Source: Lolium rigidum (taxonomy: Eukaryota; Streptophyta; Magnoliopsida; Poales; Poaceae). From it: DNA of 64,000 nt. The stretch is from the NCBI RefSeq assembly GCF_022539505.1, contig NC_061508.1, positions 341,943,484-342,007,483 of the forward strand, given 5' to 3'. The notes under the pieces were generated by a model that did not search any database, was not told the origin of the DNA, and saw only the letters and a list, made by a program, of their open reading frames with translations. The position numbers and the translations under genes are program-made. Positions 55,722 to 64,000 of the stretch are shown piece by piece. Position 1 is the stretch's first letter; every line of letters starts with the position of its first letter.

Positions 55722-56450
55722 TTAATGATGCACTCGCAAGAAATAGTATTTGAAGCAAAAGAGAGCATCAAGAGGCAAATACAAAACACATTTAAGTCTA
55801 ACATGCTTCCTATGCATAGGAATCTTGTAAATAAACAAGTTCATGAAGAGCAAAGTAACAAGCATAGGAAGATAAAACAAGTGTAGCTTCAAAAATTTAA
55901 GCACATAGAGAGGCATTTTAGTAACATGAAAATTTCTACAACCATATTTTCCTCTCTCATAATAACTTTCAGTAGCAACATGAGCAAACTCAACAATATA
56001 ACTATCACATAAAGCATTCTTATCATGAGTCTCATGCATAAAATTATTACTCTCCACATAAGCATAATCAATTTTATTAGTAATAGCGGGAGCAAATTCA
56101 ACAAAGTAGCTATCATTATTATTCTCATCATCAAATATAGGAGGCATATTGTAATCATAATCAAATTTATCCTCCATAACAGGTGGTAACAAAAGACTAC
56201 TATCATTATAATCATCATAAATAGGAGGCAAAGTATCATCAAAGAAAATTTTCTCCTCAATGCTTGGTGGACTAAAAAGATCATGCTCATCAAAGCCAGC
56301 TTCCCCAAGCTTAGAATTTTCCATATCATTAGCAACAATGGTATTCAAAGTATTCATGCTAATATGTTCCATGGGTTTTTTAATTTTCGCGTTAAACCAT
56401 TCATGTCTTGACTCAGGAAATAGTACAAAGAGCTCACAGATGTTTTCCAT
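55722..56450 (-). CDS. 242-codon ORF of unknown function in a non-autonomous gypsy element
   Basis: It starts MENICELFVLFPESRHEWFN at 56450, about 135 bp inside the primer site, in the position gag normally takes. The N-terminal third is mixed, with MENSKLGEAGFDEHDLFSPP. The middle is very acidic and Tyr/Asp-rich with repeated LPPIYDDYND / MPPIFDDENN motifs (about residues 70-120) and Y-x-VEFA repeats. The last 80 residues are basic, with a hydrophobic stretch LFYLPMLVTLLFMNLFIY that could span a membrane. It has no Cys/His zinc knuckle and no similarity to gag, protease or polymerase that I can see. The frame is open in an otherwise non-coding element, which suggests recent activity or selection. 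Confidence 0.55.
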   Translation of the reverse strand: MENICELFVLFPESRHEWFNAKIKKPMEHISMNTLNTIVANDMENSKLGEAGFDEHDLFSPPSIEEKIFFDDTLPPIYDDYNDSSLLLPPVMEDKFDYDYNMPPIFDDENNNDSYFVEFAPAITNKIDYAYVESNNFMHETHDKNALCDSYIVEFAHVATESYYERGKYGCRNFHVTKMPLYVLKFLKLHLFYLPMLVTLLFMNLFIYKIPMHRKHVRLKCVLYLPLDALFCFKYYFLRVHH

Positions 56451-56586
56451 TATGCCTTACTAGTGTAAAACAAGAAACAAAAAGATGCAATTGCAGGATC
56501 TAAAGGAAATAGCTTCGAGCACAAACACAATGGCGCCAGAAAAGTACTTTACCTGGAACCGGAGTATGAGTGCCTTTTACCTTTCC

Positions 56587-56604
56587 TCCCCGGCAACGGC
56601 GCCA
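56587..56604 (-). other. Primer binding site, tRNA-Asp
   Basis: On the minus strand TGGCGCCGTTGCCGGGGA lies 10 bp from the LTR, identical to the site at 33994-34011. Confidence 0.88.
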
Positions 56605-56614
56605 GAAAAGTGCT

Positions 56615-58078
56615 TGATGTCTACTTCCCCCTCCTTTTCCTGTAGACAGTGTTGGGCCTCCAAGAGCGAGAGGTTTGTAGAACAGCGAGCAAGTTTTCCC
56701 TTAAGTGGATCACCCAAGGTTTATCGAACTCAGGGAGGAAGAGGTCAAAGATATCCCTCTTATGCAACCCTGCAACCACAAAGCAAGAAGTCTCTTGTGT
56801 CCCCAACACACCTAATAGGTGCACTAGTTCGGCGAAGAGATAGTGAAATACAGGTGGTATGAATATATATGAGCAGAAGCAACGGTGCCGGGAAATAGCT
56901 TGATGGTGTGTAGTTGATGGTGGTAGTATTGCAGCAGTAGTAACACAGTAAAACAGTAAACAAGCAGTAGTAACTCAGCAGTATTTAGGAACAAGGCCTA
57001 GGGATTATACTTTCACTAGTGGACACTCTCAACATTGATCACATAACGAGAATAGATAAATGCATACTCTACACTCTTGTTGGATGATGAACGCATTGCG
57101 TAGGATTACACGAACCCTCAATGCCGGAGTTAACAAGCTCCACAATTTGTTCATATTTAAGTAACCTTATAGTGTAAGATAGATCAACATAACCGGATAG
57201 ATCACATCAATACCATCATAATGATAATTAACTCCACAATCTACAAGAGATCATGATCATAGCCTACGACAAGAACCACACGGTGCACACACTAGTCACC
57301 TTTACACACGTGCAGGAGGAATAGAACTACTTTAATAACATCACTAGAGTAGCACATAGATGAATTGTGATACAAAACTCATATGAATCTCAATCATGTA
57401 AAGCAGCTCATGAGATCATTGTATTGAAGTACATGGAGAGAGATTAACCACATAGCTACCGGTACAGCCCCGAGCCTCGATGGAGAACTACTCCCTCCTC
57501 ATGGGAGTAGCAGCGGTGATGAAGATGGCGGTGGAGATGGCAGCGGTGTCGATGGAGAAGCCTTCCGGGGCACTTCCCCGTTCCGGCAGGGTGCCGGAAC
57601 GAGTTCGTCCCCCGAATTGGAGTTTCGCGACGGTGGCGGCGCCCCTGGAGTCTTTCTGGAGTTTCGTCAATTGGTATCGAGGTTTTAGGTCACGACGGCT
57701 TAAATAGGCGAAGAGTCGGAGTCGAAGGGCTGAAGGGGGGCCCACACTATAGGGGGGCGCGGCCCACCCCCCTGGCCGCGCCGGGGTGTGGTGTGCGGCC
57801 CCCAGGGCTCCCCTCTGGTCCTTCCCGGGTGTTCTGGATGCTTCCGATGAAAATAGGAACTTGGGCGTTGATTTCGTCCGATTCCGAGAATATTTCGTTA
57901 CTAGGATTTCCGAAACCAAAAACAGCGAGAAAACGAGCAATCGGCCTCTCGGCATCTCGTCAATATGTTAGTTCCGGAAAACGCATAAAAATGATATAAA
58001 GTGTGAACAAAACATGTTGGTATTGTCATAAAACAAGCATGGAACATCGGAAATTATAGATACGTTGGAGACGTATCA
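56615..58078 (-). repeat. 5' LTR of the nested gypsy element
   Basis: It is the transcription-start side of the element (minus strand). It is 1464 bp, against 1462 bp in the other copy. Confidence 0.93.
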
Positions 58079-58083
58079 ACCAC

Positions 58084-58702
58084 CTCTGCCTATCTCACCA
58101 AGATGCAAAGTATCATCGACGAACTAGCTGCGGCCGGCGAGATAATTCCGGTGCGGGAGCATGTCTCCTTCATCCTTGCCGGCCTTGGATCGCCCTACAA
58201 TGCTCTCGTCGCCGCCCTTGGAGCTATACCGACGCCTCCTACCCTGGCCTCTCTCTACGCCCAGCTTCATGCGTATGATCATCGTCAGGAGATTCTTGGA
58301 GGCAGCCCTGCGACGGAGTTTGAAACCTCCGCGAATATTGCTCAGCGACAAGGACGTGGCCGCTCTTATGACCGCACACGCGGTGACCGTGGTCACCGCG
58401 GTGATCGCGGCGACTACACTGACCGGTGTGACACTCGACGCGACGACCGTCACGACGATCGCCGGGATGATCGCCCGCCTCGCCACGGACGAGGAGGAGG
58501 GCGTGCACCTCCTGGAGGAGGACGTGGCCGTGGACGTGGCCGGCGTCGCACGACGCCTTGGGTCGATGTAACCTGCCAGATCTGCGGCAAGGAAGGCCAC
58601 CCGGCTCGAGATTGTTGGTGGCGATTCCAGGACGATGACGATGACTCTGATGACAAGGAGGCCCATGTTGCCTCGTATGGTGTTGACACAAACTGGTACT
58701 AG
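58084..58702 (+). pseudogene. copia gag, C-terminal part with zinc knuckle
   Basis: It resumes gag after the nested element with SAYLTKMQSIIDELAAAGEI, then FILAGLGSPYNALVAALGAI, the rest of the UBN2-type core. A long Arg/Asp/Gly-rich stretch follows (about 58350-58540), then CQICGKEGHPARDC, a CCHC zinc knuckle that binds RNA. The frame meets TAG at 58700-58702, just before DSGATHHIT, the protease motif. In related elements this position is usually Leu in an open gag-pol frame, so the stop is a point change or an error. Confidence 0.88.
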
Positions 58703-60840
58703 GACAGCGGCGCTACTCATCACATCACCGGGGAGCTCCACAACATGACTGTCCGTGACAAGTATCGCGGCAATGACAGAGTCAACACAGCAGGAGGTCA
58801 TGGTATGATTATTTCACATGTTGGTCACTCTACTATTCGTACCCCTGCACATAATTTTCGTCTTACTGATGTCCTTCATGTTCCACATGCATCTAAAAAT
58901 CTTCTCTCCGTACACAAATTCACATATGATAATCGTGTCTTCATAGAGTTTCATCCGTTCTTCTTTTTGATCAAGGACCAGGTCACGAGGAGAGTTCTTC
59001 ATAGAGGGAGATGCGTTGGGGGGCTTTATCCACTCATATCTTCGTTGGCTTCTTCATCACAGTCTCCCAAGCATGCATGTGTTGCCGCCAAGCCCTCTCA
59101 AGCAAGGTGGCATAGTCGTCTAGGTCATCCGTCGTCAGTCATTGATAGACAAATCATTAGCAAAAATAAACTTCTCTTTTTAAGAGATTCTAGCCTAGAT
59201 TCAGTGTGTGATTCATGTCAGCGTGCTAAAAGTCATCAGCTTCCATACCCTATATCTACCAGTGCTTCCACTGCTCCTCTTCAGTTAATCTTTTCTGATG
59301 TATGGGGTCCTGCTCCTACTTCTGTAGGTCGTCATGATTACTATGTAAGCTTTATTGATGATTATAGCAAGTTTACTTGGATTTACTTGCTTAAAAGAAA
59401 GTCTGATGCCTATTCTGCCTTTGTCAATTTCCAAAAACTGGTTGAACGCAAACTTAATACTAAGATTCTTACTGTTCAGTCAGATTGGGGAGGTGAGTAT
59501 GAGAAATTAAACTCACTTTTCCAGTCACAGGGAATATCCCATCATGTTTCCTGTCCTCATGCCCATCAACAAAATGGGGCGGCTGAACGAAAACATCGAC
59601 ACATTGTAGAAGTTGGTCTAGCTCTGCTTGCTCATGCACACATGCCTTTGAAATTTTGGGATGAAGCCTTCTTAACTGCCACTTATCTTATCAACATGCT
59701 TCCTAGTAGAGTCATCAACAATGACACTCCTGTGCATCGTCTCTTAGGAACAAAACCATCTTACAGTTCCCTTCGTGTTTTTGGGTGTGCATGTTGGCCC
59801 AATCTTCGTCCTTATAATAAACGCAAGCTTGCTTTTCGCTCTACACAATGTGTCTTTCTGGGTTACAGTCCTCGTCACAAAGGGGTCAAATGTCTTGAGG
59901 TCTCTACTGGTCGTGTCTATATTTCTCGAGATGTTGTCTTTGATGAAGATGTGTTTCCCTTCAAAAATCTGCATCCTAATGCCGGAGCCTTGCTTCGCAA
60001 AGAAATTTTGTTACTTGATCCATCTCTTCATAATTTTGTGTCAGGGGACGACCAGTATCATGATCATCATGTTGATAATAGTCTTGCTACTAACCCGGCT
60101 GTAAGTGCTCCTCTTGTTGTTTCCCAGGATACTACAGCGGTTCAGCCAGTTGCAGGGCAAAATTTGGCTGAAAATGATGCTCAAATAAGCCTACACAGCT
60201 CACATGAAATAATCGAGGAAGAGGACAGCAGCACAGGACACGAGGTGGATTCTCTGCCGTCGTCCACCTCGGGATCATCGGGATCCCCCTCGGGATCGAA
60301 CAGATCCGCCTCGGATCACGCCGCGCCCAATCGCGCGCGTCGCGCACGCTCGCCTGGCGCGCCTGCTGCTGCACATCCGCCTGGCCGGTCCCCTTCCTCC
60401 TCAGGATCTTCTGCGCCTTCATCTGCACACATGCGGTCGCCTGCTGCCCACACACCGTCGCCCACAGGATCGTCTGTGCCGCCCTCGTCCAGTTCCGCTG
60501 ACGATGCTTCCGGATCTGCTACATATGCCCCCTCTGTGCCCCAGCCTGTGCCTCCTTCGCCTCCGGCTACCCGTGCGTCCCGGGGAATTCGCAAACCGAA
60601 ACAGTACACTGATGGTACCGTACGCTGGGGTATGTCTGCAGCCGCTGATGAACCAACGAGTTTGCCTCTAGCTCTGCAAGATGGGAATTGGAAAGCTGCC
60701 ATGGATGAGGAGATTGATGCTCTTGCCAAAAATAAAACTTGGCATCTTGTTCCGGCACATCGAGGTAAAAACATTGTTGATTGTCGTTGGATCTATAAAC
60801 TGAAGCGCAAAGCAGATGGTTCTATTGACCGATACAAGGC
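58703..60840 (+). pseudogene. copia protease and integrase
   Basis: DSGATHHIT (58703 onwards) is the aspartic protease active site. The integrase begins with the HHCC zinc site: HSRLGHPS (about 59110) and CDSCQRAKSHQLPY (about 59210). The catalytic core has LIFSDVWGPAP (first Asp), QSDWGGEYEKL (second Asp) and HQQNGAAERKHRHIVEV (Glu). A Ser/Pro-rich linker follows (60200-60570), then RGIRKPKQYTD and WKAAMDEEIDALAKNKTWHL, the start of the reverse transcriptase region. The frame is lost at about 60840 by what looks like one extra base. Integrase joins the cDNA to chromosomal DNA. Confidence 0.92.
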
Positions 60841-62183
60841 ACCGTCTAGTTGCCAAAGGCTTCAAACAGCGATATGGCATTGATTATGAGGATACATTCA
60901 GTCCAGTGGTCAAGATAGCTACAGTGCGTCTTGTCTTGGCTATTTCAGTATCCAGGGGATGGAGTTTGCGACAGTTGGATGTCAAGAACGCGTTTCTACA
61001 TGGTGTTCTGGAAGAGAAAGTTTACATGCGTCAACCACCTGGCTATGAAGATCCAAGGTACAAGAATTATGTGTGTAAATTGGACAAGGCACTTTATGGT
61101 TTGAAACAGGCTCCTCGTGCATGGTATTGTCGTTTGAGTTCCCAATTAGTCAGATATGGGTTTGTTGCCTCCAAATCCGACACCTCCTTATTCATCTATC
61201 GGCACAACAAAGTTACCATGTTCATGCTTATATATGTTGATGATATTATAGTGGCCAGTTCGTCTCAAGCTGCCACTGATGCCTTGCTGAAGGTTCTTGG
61301 TAAAGCATTTGCTCTTAAGGATCTGGGTGATCTTCATTATTTCTTGGGTCTTGAAGTTCACAAAGTACATGATGGTATTGTTCTTAATCAGGCCAAGTAT
61401 GCTCAAGATGTTTTGGCTCGTGTTGGCATGACTCATTGTTCTGGCTCGCCTACCCCTCTCTCGTCTTCTGAGAAGATCACTGCAAGGGAGGGAGATATGC
61501 TAGGTCCTGAAGACAGCACCAGGTATAGGAGTATGGTCGGTGCATTGCAGTATCTTACTCTCACAAGACCTGATATTTGCTATGCTGTCAACAAAGTCTG
61601 TCAATATTTGCATGCTCCCACTACTGTTCATTGGACAGCTGCAAAGCGTATTTTGAGTTATGTGAAGCATACCATGAGTTTTGGGTTGACCTTTCTCAAG
61701 TCACACTCAACATTATTGAGTGCCTTCTCTGATGCTGACTGGGCTGGTTGTGTAGATGATCGTAGATCCACTGGTGGTTTTGCTGTGTTTTTTGGACCAA
61801 AACTTATTTCCTGGAGTGCCAAGAAACAAGATACTGTCTCAAGATCAAGTACTGAAGCAGAATATAAGTCAGTAGCTAATGCTACAGCTGAAGTCATTTG
61901 GGTACAGTCATTACTTAAGGAACTTGGAGTTCAGTTGAAGCAACCACCATGTTTGTGGTGTGATAACCTAGGAGCAACATATTTGTCAGCAAATCCAGTC
62001 TTTCATGCTAGAGCCAAGCACATTGAGATAGACTTTCACTTTGTCAGAGAACGAGTGTTCAAGAAACAATTGGAGATTCGGTTCATTCCTTCCAAGGATC
62101 AAGTTGCTGATGGTTTTACAAAACCACTACCTGTAAGGAATTTTGAAGAATTTAGATTTAATCTCAACTTGAGGAAGTTGTGA
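60841..62183 (+). pseudogene. copia reverse transcriptase and RNase H
   Basis: After the frameshift the frame is open to a stop at 62181-62183. [31 protein letters not shown] (catalytic Asp), [13 protein letters not shown] and LIYVDDIIV (the YVDD centre, about 61229) mark the polymerase. RNase H has [39 protein letters not shown] and [15 protein letters not shown]. All catalytic residues are present. The C-terminus lies 11 bp before the 3' LTR, as is normal. It needs the upstream frame to be expressed, so this copy is probably silent. Confidence 0.93.
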
Positions 62184-62185
62184 TT

Positions 62186-62194
62186 AAGGGAGGG
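62186..62194 (+). other. Polypurine tract of the copia element
   Basis: AAGGGAGGG directly precedes the 3' LTR. Confidence 0.8.
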
Positions 62195-62352
62195 TGTTAG
62201 AGATAGAGTTGTGTCTTGTTAAACACGAAAGATAGAGTCCCTGATTCTCTCCCTCTCCTCATTGTAATCTCTCATGTAACTCTTCTATATAAAGCAATAC
62301 ACCAGGAGGGCTCGGATTATCCGAGTAGACCCTAAATCTACCTGATCTTACA
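62195..62352 (+). repeat. 3' LTR of the copia element
   Basis: It is identical in length to the 5' LTR with three substitutions (GTCCCTGATT versus GTCCGTGATT, GTAATCTC versus GTAAGCTC, CGGATTATC versus CGGACTATC). Confidence 0.95.
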
Positions 62353-62578
62353 CTCTACCCTAAAGATGGACCAGTGGTTCGATGGTTGTGATGGTTTCTG
62401 AAGCGAGGGCAAAGATGCTCGTCAAGGGTCTGCTAAGCCGGTTCCGTGCTCCTGTTTTTGCCATAGGGTGACTCCGAGATGCCCTCGGTTTCCAATTGGT
62501 GGTGTGCTTGTTTATGTTTTTAGGGTAGTGGCTCTGACGACATGTTACTTTACCCATTGTCAAGTTTGTAGGTATTGA

Positions 62579-63126
62579 GTGAATTCCACTTTTTACTCCC
62601 TAAAATCAACTTTGACCACTTTTTACCCAATTTAACGAAAAATTCTCATAACTATCCCATTTAACAAACTTTCATCCACTTTTTACCTCCTTTTATATTT
62701 CCCCAATTCTAGATCCCTAGTCCGACGTGGCGTGTTGAAGTCAGTTTCTAAAGACGAGCCGAGCCGAACCGATTTAGCAAGTGGTGGTTTATTCTGGTCC
62801 GATTTAGCCTAGGCCGGTCATACGGGTCGAGCTAGACCAGATTGCAATTACGTGTCCGTGGTTTAGCGTTAACAAGTAGAACTGAGATCTGGCCGGCCAG
62901 AATAAACCGCCACTGTCTAAACTGGTTTGACTTGGCTCTAGAAGCTGACATGGATGTGACACCTCAGACTGAGAGTGGCAACCACAAGTTGGGATGGAGT
63001 AAAATATAAAAAAGGGTAAACGGTGGAAGAAAATTTGTTAAATGGAGTGGTTTTGAGAACTTTTTATTAAATTGGATAAAAGGTGGTACAAAGTTGATCT
63101 TGAAGAGTAAAAAAAGTGGAATTCAC
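62579..63126. repeat. Fold-back or MULE-like element with long inverted ends
   Basis: The left arm starts GTGAATTCCACTTTTTACTC and the right arm ends with its complement at 63126. The arms stay similar for about 130 bp with small indels (ATTTAAC, TTTAACAAA and TTTATATTT landmarks in both). Inside, a second weaker inverted pair is built from CGATTTAGC-like and AATAAACC-type sequence. No matching 9-bp duplication was seen at the ends, so the class is uncertain. Confidence 0.6.
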
Positions 63127-63214
63127 TTTTATATAAATAAAAACCGTATGCACCGTTTTGATGCAGAGGCTGGGCTCCTCCATTTCGAAAACAGAAAAAA
63201 AAACACTTCATATC
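63127..63214. other. Spacer between two elements
   Basis: Short AT-rich stretch, nothing recognised. Confidence 0.4.
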
Positions 63215-63830
63215 TTTTTTTTTGAAGGAATCACAGTATATATTAAGCAGACAGGCCGCCTCTTTAAAAACCTCTCAGTCCCCTTCAGTACCCTGGGAGG
63301 AAAAGAGTGCGTCTCGAACCTGTCGCTTTCAACAAAGTTAGGTTACACCGTTTGCAACAATCTCCGCCACACAGGGCGGTGCTGCATTACATAGAGAGTC
63401 TCTAGCACTAGACTTCCCTAAGGAAGCAAGTCTATGAGCTGCAGCATTGCCTAAACAACCTACTTTCACTACTGTGATACCACCGTAGACCCTCGGAATA
63501 TCATGAGCCTGCATATATAGGTTCCAACATTCAGATCTATCCCTGTCATTTGCATTCAAAACCTGGACGGCTCGGAGGCAATCAGTTTCCAGAAAACTTT
63601 GACCTGCAAAATATTGGATTAGATGACCCAGGCCCTCAAGACAAGCTAGGACCTCAGCCTCCTCCGCACTCACACAGGAAGCTACATGTTTCCATTCAGT
63701 TCGTAGAACTCGACCCTAGGAGTCTCGTGCAATGATACCAATCCCAGTCTGCTTTGAAGCCGGATTCCAGCCCGCATCAACATTCACCTTGGTTCTATTT
63801 CAGGAATATTTGTCGTAGAGACATTATAAG
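63215..63830 (-). pseudogene. LINE 3' end with RNase H domain
   Basis: On the minus strand KVNVDAGWNP...GIGIIARDS opens an RNase H fold (first Asp in NVDAGW, about 63790). EEAEVLACLEGLGHLIQYFA (with Glu) follows, then FLETDCLRAVQVLN (second Asp) and GNAAAHRLASLGK (the AN/AH-type end). A stop follows and then a 3' UTR that ends in poly(A), seen as a T-run at 63215-63223. One in-frame stop after IIARDS breaks the start. This is the RNase H domain that ends plant LINE polymerases; the reverse transcriptase itself is not in the window. It belongs to the same class as the fragment at 19733-19972 but is a different copy. Confidence 0.8.
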
Positions 63831-64000
63831 CGCAGCAAGTTATAACACCGTATACAAATACGTTAAAAGTGGCATAGGACTATTACTCACATGGGTCGAA
63901 CCAGCTGGGAGACACCTTGCTCAGGATAAACTACGGCATGCTTTTAACTTCATATAAAATCCTCTCGATTGTAATTTTCTTTGCCATCGATTTGCTAGAT

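Larger units (their letters stand above)
51677..58078 (-). mobile_element. Non-autonomous gypsy (LARD-like) element nested in copia gag
   Basis: ACCAC flanks both sides (51672-51676 and 58079-58083). LTRs are at 51677-53138 and 56615-58078. The primer site and purine tract place it on the minus strand. The 3.5-kb interior has no gag core, protease, reverse transcriptase or integrase. It has a 242-codon ORF next to the primer site and a 79-codon ORF also found in the 32387 element. Its LTR is of the same broad family (TGATACGTCTCCAACGTATC), so a related autonomous element probably mobilised it. Confidence 0.92.
51006..62352 (+). mobile_element. Complete copia LTR retrotransposon, carrying a nested gypsy element
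   Basis: CTCTA flanks both sides (51001-51005 and 62353-62357). Short LTRs of 158 bp (51006-51163 and 62195-62352) differ at only three positions. The tRNA-Met primer site, gag, integrase, reverse transcriptase, RNase H and polypurine tract are all present in copia order. Without the 6.4-kb nested element (51677-58078) and its duplication it would be about 4.9 kb. Damage: the nested insertion in gag, a stop between gag and integrase, and a frameshift before reverse transcriptase. Confidence 0.95.

Overview
This is plant nuclear DNA, almost certainly from a pooid grass and most plausibly a Triticeae species such as wheat, barley or a relative. That reading rests on the kinds of repeats seen: Athila-like gypsy LTR elements whose LTRs start TGATACGTCTCC, CACTA elements full of GTGCCGACGG/CCGTCGGCAC subterminal repeats, Stowaway ends (CTCCCTCCGT) and Tourist/Harbinger elements with TAA duplications. 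The species assignment is inference. Nearly everything here is transposable elements, often nested, and no intact well-known host gene is visible. There is one assembly gap of 100 N at 12631-12730.

Layout. 1-5.7 kb: the end of a CACTA element, a Tourist-like MITE, a complete non-autonomous CACTA (1762-4703) built around 661-bp tandem repeats, and Stowaway pieces. 6-10 kb: one side of a larger CACTA (starts 5998) carrying decayed transposase genes on the minus strand, cut by a gypsy insertion at 10003. 10-17 kb: two gypsy halves in opposite orientations that meet at the gap. 17.3-17.9 kb: a decayed ascorbate oxidase fragment. 18.2-23.9 kb: a Helitron-like unit containing a LINE tail and another CACTA (21033-22452). 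24-28.3 kb: a MITE, a short retroposon and a PIF/Harbinger element with a broken transposase. 28.5-29.2 kb: a candidate two-exon gene coding an acidic protein. 29.4-31.6 kb: a Stowaway split by a Mutator-like element that holds an AP2/ERF-like fragment. 32.4-40.7 kb: a complete gag/protease-only gypsy element, itself inside an older reversed LTR. 41-43.7 kb: degraded remnants. 43.7-46.7 kb: a second PIF/Harbinger with both of its genes, damaged. 48.5-50 kb: a GC-rich retroposon. 51.0-62.4 kb: a complete copia element whose gag is split by a non-autonomous gypsy element (51677-58078). The right end holds a fold-back element and a LINE fragment.

Target-site duplications were read directly for most elements: ACT, TAA, TAA, TAA, AAAGTACTA, CCACA, CTCTA, ACCAC, and 10- and 15-bp ones for retroposons. 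They fix the order of many insertions. The observations most worth checking are: (1) copies of the same LTR differ again and again by a strand-symmetric CAG/CTG versus CGAG/CTCG or CG change, which points to base-calling error at methylated CHG sites and would create false frameshifts; (2) a 5S rRNA-derived module shared by CACTA elements with different termini; (3) an unexplained 242-codon ORF in gag position in the non-autonomous gypsy element; (4) a 104-bp near-perfect palindrome inside one Harbinger element.
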